In this document: one piece after another, positions 39,757 through 59,623 of the stretch
How positions within the stretch are numbered: the stretch's first letter is position 1
Layout: the number at the start of each line of letters is the position of its first letter
From: Chrysomallon squamiferum
Lineage: Eukaryota; Mollusca; Gastropoda; Neomphalida; Peltospiridae
Direction: 5' to 3'
NCBI GenBank assembly: GCA_012295275.1
Contig: CM022670.1
Span: forward strand, 9,586,006-9,650,005
DNA: 64,000 bases
The notes under the pieces: generated by a model
Seen by the model: the letters and a program-made list of their open reading frames with translations, nothing else
Told to the model about the DNA's origin: nothing
Databases searched by the model: none
Position numbers and translations under genes: made by a program

Positions 39757-40313
39757 TTTAAAATTCGCTTGTCGATGTGGCCTGGATCAGGAAGATGTTG
39801 GTGACCTTTTCAGGTCAGTACGAGCATATCAGGAGCTAAGTCAAACAAAAGTCTGTGTGTTGGGGGGGGGGCATCCAGGGGAGTTTACTCTTGTCATTGA
39901 TTCCTTCCCGGTATGACCTTGAACTTCCGGATATTTAATATACAGAACTTGATTGCGAGAATGATATGGTATATTTGATAATACTGCTGTATGTTTAATA
40001 TACCGTGTATGTTTAATGGCTCTTTTAAAACACGTCTCTTAATTCAACAAATGATAATACAATACTACGTCAATAATTTTTCTTTAACCAATTTTTTTTT
40101 TTTTTTTTCCTTGACTTCCCTAATAAAATATGCTTAAATCCATTACTACCATGTGTTTTCCTTTCAGGAGCTTATAAAATTTATCTGACAGTTCATGAAA
40201 AAAGCAATAGTATAAGCAGTAGTATTAGTAGTAATGTTAATTGTAGTAATATTAGTAATACAGATAGTAGTACTAGTAGAAGAAAATAGTAGAATGGTAG
40301 CAGTAGCAGAACT

Positions 40314-40356
<43 letters not shown>

Positions 40357-41263
40357 GAGTAGTAACAGTAATAGAGCAGTGGTAGTGTAGTAGTAGTTGT
40401 AGTTGTTGTTGTAGCAGTGGTAGTATTAGTGTGAATAGTGGTAGTGGTAGTAAAAGTAATATTTGTAGCAGTAATCGTACTAGTAGTAGTACTAGCTGTA
40501 GTAGTAGTAACAGTAACAGCAGTAGTAATAATGCCGGTTGCGAATTTTGTTCATAAACGTTTCACTGACACGTAATAAACGCAAACATCGTGCGTCTTGA
40601 AACGAGTGTTTTGTCGTTTATGAGTGGAACTGTTTGTGTTGTGTTTTCCACTCAAGGTTTAACTCTCACTACAGGTACCAGGTATAAATAGCCAGACATC
40701 AAAATCACGCGAATAATGGTAATCAAAAGCAGTATTATTTTTCCTTTCCAGAAATCAATAAGCGAAAACAGTAGGTTTAGAACCTTTATTTCGACATCTG
40801 TGAAACTGGCGGCCCTCCTAATGTTTTTTTTTTTTTTTTTTTTTTTCTGGTTAATGCTTACTTACACAAATTACTTCAATGGAATTAAATGTAATCTAGC
40901 TTCTATATAATTTCACATCAAATTAATCCTATCTGAAATCGTCATCTACACTGATGTATCGAGTGAAGATAATGTTTTCTTCTATTTCATCTCTTCTTCT
41001 TTCTCTCCTTCGTTCTCTGGAATAAAAGGAATAAATCGGTTTTGTTCCTGTATTACACTGAATTTAAAAAAGTAAAATAAAAATTAAAGACCCTTTGACT
41101 ACTTGTCCGTGTAGGTTTGATAGATGGGGCTCTATGATAGACGTGTCTGTGCGTGTGCGTCTGTGGGTATGTCTGTATGTGCGTGTGTGTCATTTATAAG
41201 CTGGTGTCTGTCTTAAAATTACTCCTAACTCATGATACAGGTGTACACTGATGGTGCACTTAC
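39757..41263. other. Spacer between the start of gene F and the last placed exon of gene E
   Basis: Both genes are on the - strand, so this should hold the promoter and 5' UTR of F and the 3' end of E. Contains a run of ten G near 39860, poly-T runs near 40092 and 40827, and an irregular TAG/AGT trinucleotide domain at 40200-40530. I could not place a convincing terminal exon of gene E. Confidence 0.4.
40200..40530. repeat. TAG/AGT trinucleotide domain
   Basis: (AGT)n core at about 40312-40357, flanked by imperfect AGT/AGC/GTT triplets. Similar domains occur at 44526-45120 and 47153-47600 inside gene E. Confidence 0.85.
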
Positions 41264-41895
41264 CTGGTTTCTTCTGTCTTTGGTCAAACCAAGTGAAGAC
41301 AAAAATATCCAAAATCTCAATAACAGTCAGAATGCTTCCTCCCAGACAAAGACCAATACTTCCACCAATGTCACCTTAAATAAAATTCCTAGTTTAAATA
41401 AAATGATTTGCTGAAGCGCAAGAGAAAAGAGTAGAATGTCAACACCACACTTCTGTGCATATATCCGTGAATGCACCATCCATCAGTCAGCAGAAAACCA
41501 ATCACACAGACGTCGATTCATACGTACACATCACATACATATATGCATGCATATACATTTTTAATTTGATTCCACTCATTCTTTAACTTCGGTTATTATG
41601 ACACACAGACACACTCTCACACACACGCACACGCACACACACGCACACAAATCTTCGTTTAGTAAATATTATCAGTGAAGGGTGTACTTACATATGAGTC
41701 CTTCGGCGGCATAGGCAATCGACTTTCTATACTGCATTGTACTCAGTTCCTGGAAGTAGATCTGCAGCTGTAGCTGGTTTTGTCTGCAAATAACAAACAT
41801 CGTGGACTGATCTCATGACATGCAGTAATGGAAATGGAAAAGATATTACTTTATTTGACACCTTTTTAGACAGATTTTGGTAGAAGATTGTCATT

Positions 41896-41933
<38 letters not shown>

Positions 41934-42306
41934 ACGTTTTATGGTATCCTTAGTAATTTGTTTTGGGGTTAAAGATAAAAAAAGCTAAATGAAACAGTTA
42001 AGATCAAAAATGAAACTTGGACGAAAATATCTGATCAACAAATCAATAATGTTACCTTTGTACGATATATGCATCATAAATATATATATATATATATATA
42101 TATACATACATACATACATACATATATATATGCTAATGGATGAATATTTATATGTGTATATATGAGAGTGTGTGTGTGTATGCGTGTGTATGACTGTGTA
42201 TGTGTGCATATAAGAGTGTGTATATGAGTGTGTGTATATATGTGTATATCAGTGTGTTAATGTGTATATATGAATGTGTATGTATATATATGAGTGTGTT
42301 TGTATG

Positions 42307-42398
<92 letters not shown>

Positions 42399-42756
42399 AT
42401 GTGTATTTAATGATTAGGTGTATGTCTGTAATTATGTCTATGTTTGCGTGTATCTGTGTAAATAGTGTACGTGACAAACCTGTAAAATTCTGGTAGAAGT
42501 ATATCGTGCGGCTCTTCCTTGACCTCCACCAGCATTTTGTTCAGTGCAAGTCTGGAGATATTGTCAGTCTTATTACGTAATAATTCACGTTGTGTCATAA
42601 ACTTTGTCTTAACAGAAAGCAGTCTCTTTTGATTGTCATACAGTCTGTCTGTGACGCTAGCGTCCAAAACCTGAAATACAAAGTGGTGTAATTTAAAAAA
42701 AATATATTTTAGATTAAAGCTATTTATTTATTTATTTGTTTGTTTGTTCATTTATT

Positions 42757-42807
<51 letters not shown>

Positions 42808-44119
42808 TTCAGATTATCATAATAATCTTCATCATTATTGTTATTACTAACGATGTCAAATAAGTAAATAACCTTTGTTATCTTTAAGTAATGTGTAATA
42901 AATAATAGAACAGGGCACTGTTATTAATGAAAAATACTAGCGTATCTACATTTGATTTACTAAAATGTACGCTAGTCACAAAAGGAAGACACTGATTGCA
43001 AATTTATAAGCAAATTAATTTTACATGTTTCGTAAGAATAATTATTACGTACAAATTTAACATCAGTTAGAATCCTCTCGGTTTAAGCTCGGTTTAACAA
43101 AAATATATATTCACCTGCAGATGTTTAAGTTGCTGTATGATGACACTAGAATAGTTGAAAGCGATATTAATTTTAGTTTCAAAAGAAAGTAGTTTCATCT
43201 TCTGGAAATCAAGTACAATGGACAAGTCCTTCATACTGGATCTGTCTATTAAATCAGCTGCCAGCATAGCTTCAGGTACCCAAGACACATTATACCTTGT
43301 CCATTCCAATTTCTGAGCTTGCAATGACATTATGCTTTCTGGATACTGCAATAAGTAGCTGGCCAGGTTTAAGGCGTTGGTCATAAACGACTCTCTCTGA
43401 TGACCGTCGAGTCGGTTTTGCTCGGTGATTTCCGACTCTACGATGTCTTGGATCTGATTTTTCGCCACCATGTCTAGAAGATAGAAAAAGTCAGTCTGGT
43501 AGTCTTTGACAGCTTCCTGGAAGCTTCTAGCTGTGTCGCGCATCTTGATCAAGCGTTCAGCTATCTCGCTCAATTCGTCCGTGATAGCGGGGTGCAGCCT
43601 GTTCAACATGCCCCAGACCGCAATTTTACCAGCACTGTTGACTGCCGACGTGTCAGCTTTCTCGTTCGTGATTGCCATGTCCTTCAGCGTCTGCTTCGAC
43701 ATTTTTGCTTGCGAAGTAATTTCCTTGTAGCGCACCGTAGAACAAGGCGACGGACAGTCGCACTTTGCTGCAATTCCCCTCGAGTAGAACAACTCTGTGG
43801 TTATAAATGCATCTTGTAAAACAGTCATCAGAAAGAAAAATCAGACAAAAATCATCGATGGCGTTATCTGTCCCTTTGTGTTTCTGTCTGAATGTGTATG
43901 AGAATAGATATATATATATATCTGCGTGTGTCCCGTAAGTACGTGCGTGCGTGTGTATTTTTTTTATTTCGATTTATTTAAAAGCCTAATAAATAAACGA
44001 GACACAATGGTACATACCTACATTTGGCTTAACGCACTTAATATTCTGGAGAAAAGTGCACACAGGTGTATTATTATTATCTGCAAAAAACAACAACAAG
44101 AACAAGAATAATAATAATC

Positions 44120-44176
<57 letters not shown>

Positions 44177-45562
44177 GTAATAATGAGGATAAAGACGACG
44201 TCACCAAAAACACAATCAGCAATTAATGAATAAAACAGATAGACAGATTATACAGACAGATAGATACAGATGTTTATACTGATATTGATATTTGTAACTC
44301 ACTTGACATATACAGCTGTATGCAGCCACAGTTAGCCTTTACATACGACGACAGACAACTGATTCGACACTTCAAAGACGTGTACGTTGTGCCGGGAAAA
44401 TACTCTAATTTTCTACTGCTACACTGGCCGTAGGGTGCAGGGAGGTCGAATATCTTGAATAATAAATAAGAATTACTATATACATATATACACACAAACA
44501 AACACACATACACACAGATATATATATAGCAGTAGCAGTAGCAGAAACAACAGTAGTAATAATAGTAGTGGAAGTAGTAGCAGCAGTAATAGTAGTTGTA
44601 GTAGTAATAGTAGTAGAGTAGTAAAAGTAGCAGCAGTAGCAACAGCAGTAATAGTAGTTATATTAGTAGTTCTAGTAGTAGTAGGTGGTAGTAGTTGTAG
44701 TAGGTGTTGCAGTAGCAGAAGCAACATTTCTAGTACTAGCAATAGCAGTAGTAGTAGCAGTAGTAACAACAGCAGTAATTGTAGGTGTAGTAATAGAAGC
44801 AGTAATAGTTATGAAGTAGTAGCTGTAGTAGTAGTAGTAGTAGTAGCAATAGCAGTAGTAGTAGTGGTAGTAGTAATAGCAGTAACTGTTGCAGTAATAG
44901 TTATGATGGTAGTAGCAGAAGCAACAGTTGTAGTAATAATAGTAGTAGTAGTAGTTGCAGAAGCAACAGTTCTAGTAGTAGTAGCAGATGCAGTAATATT
45001 AGTAGAAGAAGCAACAGTAGAAGTAATAATATTAGTAGTAGTAGTTGCAGAAGCAACAGCTGTAGTAGTAGCAGTAGCAGATGCAGTAATATTAGTGGAA
45101 GAAGCAACAGTAGAAGCAATATAAATAATAATAGAGGAAATAACCTCTTCTTTGCTGAGGGATATCGACGTTGTCGAACCAACAGCAACAGCAGCGCCGA
45201 GTTCCTGTGTGAGCACGTCTGTTTCATTCCAGTCACTGATGACGGCTACGGCGCCTGCAGATTTTCTGGGTCCTCGCATGTAGTCGTACTGTTCCACGTT
45301 CAACAGCAAGTCTAGACCACCTTGTTGTCCTGAAATGTGGACGTCGAAATTCCAAATGAAGAAGTAAGAAGAGAAGTCTACGTAACATAGACGTAGTTGT
45401 AATGTATTATCTTACATAATCTCCGAGTTTGTAGAATTCTGGCGGCAGTAGTAATTAAAATAAAATAATAAATAAATTAAATGAAATAAATAAAATAAAT
45501 AAATAAATAAATAAATAAATAAAGACAAAGATTAATAAATAAATAAAATAAATAAGTAACTA

Positions 45563-45604
<42 letters not shown>

Positions 45605-47217
45605 GTATAGAAACATACATAGATTAAAAAAACATTATCTCTTTCCTATTTTATTTTTGATCACAGCACTTATATAGATTGATCGTTCTCTGAAACCCTA
45701 ATTATTTCAGCACGTAAATATCTCGGAGTATTCCCTATGTCGCACTCACTTTTTATTTCATTTATTTATTTATTAAAGCTATGAATTATGGATCTATGTA
45801 TGTCGGAGACTGTGGGTTTTTTCCTTATAAAATAATTTCCTTGAAAAATTACCCCTTTCAGTTCATTTCTGGATCCCAAAGAATGATGTGTAAAGTTAAA
45901 GGTTCGAAAACAGTCTACCTTGAAATAGTTACCATTACTGATCAGCTATCACTTTTCCAAAACCAATGTAATTAAACTAATATTTCATCGAAATTCGAAA
46001 ATCCAAAACGTTTCTGATTAGAGTTAAAAAAAAAAAAAAAAGATAGTCCGTCTGAATAAAACGTGACTCTGAATAAAACGTACAGTCATTATTAAAATTT
46101 ACTCCATATAATTTAATCATTTATTTTTCGTCTCTTGAGACTGAATAGACGCTTGGTCTGTTTTTCTGAAGTTTTATTTTACCTGAAATATCGACAAAGC
46201 TGTCGTGTTGTTCTGGGTGGAACTGATAACAGACTCCAAGATCAGTCATCACCGTGATGAAGTTTTCTGGTCCGCATGTTTTGCCTTTCCACTTACACCT
46301 GCAAATAAATGAGCATGTCTGGATGTTCACACAGACACACAAACACATACATACTCATACATAAATGTGCACACATTCACATGCATCTCACACACACACT
46401 CAAGAGCACGCGCGTTCTTATGCATACATATATAATACGTACATATATACGTGTATGTGCGTGTGTGTGAGTGCGCGAGGGCATTAAATTCTTAGCGAAC
46501 AATCAATAATACGTCCTTTTTTTTTCATGTTCAGCACATAATATAACAATTGTTTTTAAGGGAATATTAGTATATATTAATATTAAAAAAATAATGACGA
46601 ATGTTTGATTATAATAATGTGCATAGAACATTAAAACATTTCATCTGTTTTTATGAACAGTATTGAGTGAATTTAAAAGACATATGGCAACCGTCATATT
46701 AAAATACGACTGAGCAAAACCAGTTGCAAAATAATGAGATTTTCAAATAAAAATTGAGTTTACTTCTGAATTAACGTAGATTTTTGGTGTGCCGCTTTCA
46801 AGTACAAAGATCGTATATCTGCATTTTCAAGCAGGTCACCATATTTACTGATGACGTCATCAACAAACGTCTTGTTCTCGCCATGTTGGTCCAGAAGAAC
46901 TTGGTGGTATTTGTCAACAGCTTCGTACAAAGTCGGGGATTTCCGTGGTGGTGTTGACTCCTTGAAGACGACGCTAGATCTAACAATGACGAAATTAAAA
47001 TGAAAAAAGAGTTTTTGTTTTTTTATTTAATTTTATTATATAAAAATAAAGTTTTTAATTATGTGTAGAGTATTAATATTGTTAGTATCATAATTATTTC
47101 TTTCTTTCTTTTTTTTCTTTCTGCTTCTTCTAAGTAGTAGTTTGTAAAACTTATGGTAGTTATAGCTGTGATAGTAATAGTTGTAGTTATAGCTGTGATA
47201 GTAATAGTTGTAGTAAC

Positions 47218-47273
<56 letters not shown>

Positions 47274-48052
47274 AAATGGTAATAACTTTAATAGCTTTAC
47301 ACATCAGCTTTATTATCATACATTTTTCTTCGATCCTATTGTTAAATACATGATGTAGAAGAAGTAGAAATAACCAGAGAAGAAAAACTGGTGATAATGG
47401 TGGTAGTAGCAGTAGTAGAACAGTAATAATAGTAGTAGTAGTAGAACAGTGGTAATAGTAGTAGTAGTAATAGTAGTAGTAGAGTAGTAATTGTTGTAGT
47501 ATAGTAGAAACAGCAGTAGCAGTGGTAATAGTAGTATTTTAACAGTGTTAGTGGTAGTAGTAGTAATTGTTGTAGTAGCAGTTATTATGACGATAGTAGT
47601 CGCTGTTAATGTTGCTTCTGTAGAAGTATTATCTGTAACAACGATGGTATTACGAACAAAGGTAATTTGAGAAAAACTTAATTTTAAATTTTACAAAACT
47701 CAAGACGTCCAAATTACTTTTAAATTTAACAAAACTGAAGCAAACAAATTACTTTTAAATTTAACAAAACTGAAGCAAACAAATTACTTTTACATTTAAC
47801 TACAATTTGCACTGGTGGTGACGTCCACAAAGCCACTGTGTGTTTACCTCAACACGTTCTGATTGCAGACGGTTACTTTGGGAAAACGGAGTTTTTCTTT
47901 GAACTTCACTTCAGTGGTTATGGTTGACGGATACTGAAGGAAATACCTGACTCGGTCTTGTATGTTCCACAGCATCCATGCACTGGCCGTCATAATTACG
48001 ATAAGCCAGGTGATCCTGGAATAGAAATACTATTTGTGTGTGTTGGTGTGTA

Positions 48053-48083
<31 letters not shown>

Positions 48084-48807
48084 TTATATATGCGTATGTG
48101 TATGTGTATATATGTGCGTATGTGTATCTGTATATATATATGTGTGTATGTGTATATATGTGTGAGTGTGTGTATGTGTATATATATGTGTGTGTGCGTG
48201 TGTGTGTATGTGTGTCTGTGTATCTTCGTATGTATGTTTGCATGCATCTATGTATGTACAAGAGATTAAAAAAAGGAGACAAGAAAATCACATATAAATT
48301 TTCTATAATTATAATATATAATTCTTTTTCCACTGTGAAAATCTGAATAAACTGCAACTACAAAAACTAAAACAACAACAACGACAATAATCATTTACAA
48401 AACCAAAACAAATATTTTAACTGTTAATCTTAGCACAGATGAATAAAATATTTTTTTTAAACTGAATATACGTTCCACAATTATAGCTAACAATATTCAA
48501 TGAATACAAGTCATATCTGATAAATAATAAACAAAAGGAAATTTTCTTACAATATTAAACGAATAAACATCTGAAAATATTAAAATAATACGAATAAGTT
48601 CTCATAAAACTAAACAAATAGAAAACATGCTTGTTAATTTTAAAATTAATAAAAATTATGTCTTAATAAAACCATGACTACAAGTTACGTCAGATAATTG
48701 TCTTACCGTCGAACTGTGGTGACGTCCGGTCCGACAACGTGACGGAATCCGGAAATACCAACGTTACTGGCAAGTTCGTGAACTGCGGATTTTTGCGACT
48801 GCACCAT
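41264..48807 (-). CDS. Divergent DEG/ENaC-family channel subunit with a very large extracellular insertion, gene E
   Basis: Exons in gene order: 48707-48807, 47848-48015, 46764-46979, 46183-46298, 45145-45329, 44303-44453, 44018-44080, 43115-43812, 42480-42670, 41692-41783, 41264-41374; all phases agree. At least 697 residues; the C-terminus is not fixed, because the last placed exon either splices on at CCAG|GTAAGT or reads through to a TGA at 41190. TM1 region WLIVIMTASAWMLWNI, then FPKVTVCNQNV; DLGVCYQF; C-rich segment CRISCLSSYVKANCGC; wrist motif CDCPSPCSTVRY; pre-TM2 LQLQIYFQEL; TM2 region GLCLGGSILTVIEILD with the GGS filter. Between CDCPSPC...SQAKMS and LQLQIYF lie about 255 residues, against about 28 in A-D. 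They are charged, Leu-rich and likely helical, and come from a 698-base exon plus a 191-base exon. Introns hold long TAG triplet domains. Confidence 0.85.
42308..42395. repeat. (GA)n microsatellite in intron 9 of gene E
   Basis: About 88 bases of perfect GA on the + strand, bordered by TGTATATATGAG-type sequence and lying about 85 bases from exon 9. Confidence 0.95.
44104..44173. repeat. (AAT)n microsatellite in intron 6 of gene E
   Basis: Nearly perfect AAT triplets on the + strand over about 70 bases. Confidence 0.95.
44526..45120. repeat. Imperfect TAG/CAG triplet domain in intron 5 of gene E
   Basis: About 600 bases of AGT/AGC/AGA/AAC triplets that fill the intron between exons 5 and 6. 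An internal longer unit, GTAGTAGTTGCAGAAGCAACAG with flanking triplets, recurs near 44890, 44950 and 45040. Overlapping Leu-rich or Thr/Ala-rich frames are translations of it. Confidence 0.9.
47153..47600. repeat. TAG triplet domain in intron 2 of gene E
   Basis: A perfect (TAG)n run of about 57 bases (47215-47271) follows two copies of ATAGCTGTGATAGTAATAGT. Imperfect triplets continue to 47600. Confidence 0.9.
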
Positions 48808-49589
48808 ATTTAACCTCTGTTCTGAAACCTGTGTGTAAAATCCATTTTAAAGGTACCACAATGACAACGTATCACGATGAATATACTCAAAATATCCATT
48901 GTATATATGCAATATTTGTATATTTTTTAGATTAATTATATTTAATCCTGTCTAATTTGGTTATGTTTAATCTCTCTTTTGTAATTATAATCTAGTTTAA
49001 TCATAATCTAGTCTAAATCAGTCTAATTTGTTGGTATATTTGTAATCCTTAATCCTTATATATATGTATATACTTTTTATATATTATTTCATAGCGAACA
49101 CTTTTATTTGGTTATTTTCTTTTGTGTAGTGCCGTAGATTACTAAATCAGAAATATCTTCTTTTCTAAACCGCAAGTCAAATGATAAATCTTAAAAAATG
49201 TGATTGAAAGTTAACAGCAAAACTAAATAAGGTAATAATCATTAGTTGCATATTGGCAAAATGATTAATGTTTTTATTAAAATCATCTCAAAATGAACGA
49301 AGCTAAAGAGAAAAAGCTGGAAATTAGACTTCATAGAACGTACTGATATTTGGGTGGCAGAGTGTGGTGAGGTGATGGGGGAGGTTGTGTTTTTAACATT
49401 ATGTAATAAAACTCGTTACCTTCAAAAACAGTGTTAGGTATCAGTTGTAGTGTCAAAACACTATGAAATGTGTTCTGCCGCATACGATAACGTCAAAAAT
49501 ATCTAACTTTCATTAAAACCAAATAGCAAAACTATAAAGGAGCAATTAGACACCAGGTTTACATTGATAAACGTTTTTCATCTTAAATG

Positions 49590-49870
49590 ATATTATTAAA
49601 TACTTTATCTTCACTGGAAAAAATAAAACAAAATTAAGATGAAGATTTGCACATCAGTTCTACTCGTAAATGTTTTCTACCGCAAATTATTAAGAATCAT
49701 TTATCTCCCATGCAAATAAAGAGCAGCAGAACTATGATGAAGATTTACACATAAGTTTTGATCATAAATATTTTCTATCGAAAATTATATTAAATTCTTT
49801 ATCTTCAGTTGGAAATAAATACACGACTAGCATGAAGCTTTAGTTATCAGTTTTATACTCGAAACAAATA
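49590..49870. repeat. Degenerate ~98-bp tandem repeat upstream of gene E
   Basis: Three units, starting near 49590, 49687 and 49787. Shared order: TTATTAA.....CTTTATCTTCA, an A-rich stretch, ATGATGAAGATTT, CACATCAGTT, then CTCGTAAATGTTTTCTACCG. A weaker partial unit may lie at 49435-49495. Confidence 0.65.
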
Positions 49871-50821
49871 TAAATGGTTTAAACTGTATCTTTACCTTAA
49901 ATGCAGTCAACTACAAAGGACTGCGAAGACACGTTAAACATCAGATGAGAGACCACACATTGTATTCAGAGTCAAATGGTTTACGTTTATATAGGAAGAA
50001 CTGGAACGACGCGTTAAAAGCTCCATTTGTCTGAATGTTTTTTGTTTGTATTTTTCTTATACACTGTTGTTTCGTACCCTGATTCTCATCCTTGCTGTTG
50101 AGGTTCTGTTTATCCATTCGTTAGAATTGTGTTACTGCACAAACAAACCTGCTAATAACAGAGGGTCGTGTTTTGATGTGCATGATATACAAACCAGTCA
50201 TATTTGTTAAGTCGATAATGATTCTATACCGTGTGGGTGAAATATTAGATTTTAAATGGTTTGATTTGGGTTCGGTTACGTTTTGGACAGGAAAGAGAGA
50301 AGGATAAGAATCGTCGTTTTGTTTGGTTAGATATGTTTCACTGAAAAACAATGGAATTTTTTAAGTATTAAATATATATATATATATATATATATTACAA
50401 CAGACCAAAGAACAAAACATTTTTGATCACCAAACCATGTTTATATATCATGTTTTGTTGTATTTTCCATCTAATGCTCAAAATCAAATAGGTCTTGTCT
50501 GTGGTTAATAAACTGGTTTTAAAATTATATTTGGGAAACTAAAGGAAAGCTGCACCATTAACAAGAAATTTCAAAGTACGATATTGTGTGACAGTGGAAG
50601 ATTTGAGGAAGTTTAGGTATTTTCCTGTATTCGAGTTTCTTCAATACTTTTACAAACTGATTTTGTTTGCCAGTTTTATTCATGGCAAAACTACCATAAA
50701 TGTAAGTGTATATGTCTGCATGTATGTACGTGTATGTATGTACATATGTATATATTATGTGTGTATATATGTATGCATATATAAAGTTATTGTTGCTTGT
50801 CTATATGTGTATATATGTATG

Positions 50822-50855
<34 letters not shown>

Positions 50856-51305
50856 TGTATGTATGTATACACCCAGACACATATACATCTATAGGTATTA
50901 TTTTATTTATATGTGTATGAAACAGGTAATAAAGCAAACACGTTCAAAATAGTTTATTTCTGTTTTAATTTTCAACCTAACTATATCTTTTGTGCGTCCA
51001 GATAATAGATATATATTTGTGAGTTTCAAAAACAGCTTACATTGCGAAGCTGTAATACCACAAACAGTGCGGCGAGACTGTAACCAGACGTTTGATTTAT
51101 TCTGCAATCCTAAATAATTTTAACGGTTTGATTTCTCAGCAGTAGTAGATTCACGCCTACAGATTTCGTTTTGTAAAACAAAAACTTTACATCAGAATAA
51201 AATAGCTCTTATCAGTTTATCTCTTCTGTCCCAAGCAGCTATATTTTTGGTAGGTGACCGAAGATATATAAATTTATATAGCCATCAAGTCTTTTATCGT
51301 ATATC

Positions 51306-51466
<161 letters not shown>

Positions 51467-52242
51467 TAACCTGATACACGAAAACAGAAATCCAGGATTA
51501 TTTCCAATCCCCTTCCACATCCTCATTAAGAATATTTTCATTTATAATTTCTTTTTTCCCGTCCTGAACGATTTCAGACCCGTTATTAATTTCATATAGC
51601 TTTTTAAACTTTGTGTATTTAACATAACAAACAGAAGCTGAAATTTCGTTAGACAAACAAGATTTTTATTGACAAAAGTATTGTCATTTATTTACAAGGT
51701 TACAAATATTTGGTTATTAATACATGCACAGACACAAATATTATACATCAAAGCACTGCAGTCAGAAATCTTAACAATACATGTGTACTTTAAATCTCTA
51801 AAAAAAAAAAAAAGTTCACGTTTTAATAATGAACTTTATCGTCAATGGAACGATTTTCTGAGAAAACAAATTGTTCATAGAAACAGACTGTAAAAATAAA
51901 ACAGATGATAAAATAGCATTTCACATCAAATTTATATCCTTCGTGTAATAATTTTAATATCACATATATCTGCAGCTTAGGACAACTATTTATATAATTA
52001 TACGAAATGGAAGTTCATTTGTAAATACTACATCCGTTTACATATAAAAAGGTAGTTTCACATTTTGTTACAATGTCAGTGATTGGATATCTTGTGGTCA
52101 CTATTTACGTAACGATGTTACTAATTAGATATTAACGGATATTACTTTTTGTCGTGATGTTTGTGAATGGATATCTTCTGGAAACTGTCTTTGTTACAGT
52201 TTTACTTACTGGATCGTTTTATATCACGGTTTTGTTACGACG

Positions 52243-58607
<6,365 letters not shown>

Positions 58608-59623
58608 TGTTCTCTCACAGTTCAAGAAACTGATACTCGTTTATTTGTTTGGCAACAAAATCCATAAGTGAAAATAGGTCAAAATAAAAATCGTAGTTTT
58701 ATACAGATTTCAAAAAAAAAGCAAACAAACGATAGAATACTGAGTTAGTGTATACCGTGTTTTGTAGTTCTTCGGTACAACTGTTATATTTAAGCCTTCT
58801 TGGTCTTTGAATTGATTTGTTATTTACTAGCATCAAAAATATTCTCAGATATTAACTCATTTCAGATGATCCGTTTGCAAACACTGAGAAAAGTACTCGG
58901 GAAAAAATAAGAAAAAACGTTGTTATTTGTGCATTAAAGAAACCTTCTTGCGAGTAAACGAGAACAGAAACTGCACAGTGTATACCTAACAAAGTCACAG
59001 ACGATGAGTTCACATCGATCATTCCTTCAGGCTCGCAAACAGACGACTCCGATTTGAACAAAAATAAACACTTGCTAACCACGTTATTGATCAAACGCAG
59101 TGAAGTCATTAACGACAGAAACAAAAACGGTCTTGTTTGCGGAGGCCTGGGAACAATGGTATGGTTTTATAACTCAGAAATTACTCAGTCACGTTAATTA
59201 CCTAGAGGCTGTGTATCTAGTACTGATGCTAGTCATTGTCGGATGCTTCCCGTCCTTCCGGTAGGTGGATACAAAGATAATAAACACAATATGAAGCATG
59301 TTTACTGAAGTATATATATTTTTTCTTTTACAGAATTTTTTTTATTTTTTTTTTATTTTTTACTGGATTACCTGATATATATTTAAAAAAATATATATAT
59401 ATATAAAAATTGGTCTCTGTATATAGTTTTTACTCTCTCTCTCTCTCTGACATTGACATTTTACTGATAACTGTTTTAATTCTCCTATTTTCTACCAAAT
59501 TAGCGGATAATCCTCAATGCCACATCCATTCTCCATTTTAACTAACTCAGAAATATAAGGTAAAAAGTATAAGTGTTTTGATTCCACCTCTAATAAAAAT
59601 ATATATATATATATGTATATATA
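58608..59623. other. Upstream flank of gene D
   Basis: AT-rich sequence with a short CT run near 59443 and poly-T runs near 59340. Would contain the promoter of gene D (- strand). No other feature recognised. Confidence 0.4.

Noticed and set aside
40716-40910. Terminal exon of gene E on the - strand in this area
   Set aside because: A GGCCGCCAG stretch would continue the frame to a stop, but it is preceded by poly-A on the sense strand instead of a polypyrimidine tract and matches nothing in the family.
44809-45309. C-terminal Thr/Ala-rich stretch as part of gene E exon 5
   Set aside because: A good donor at GAAGAG|GTTATT and the phase of exon 6 end the exon at 45145; the rest is intronic triplet repeat.
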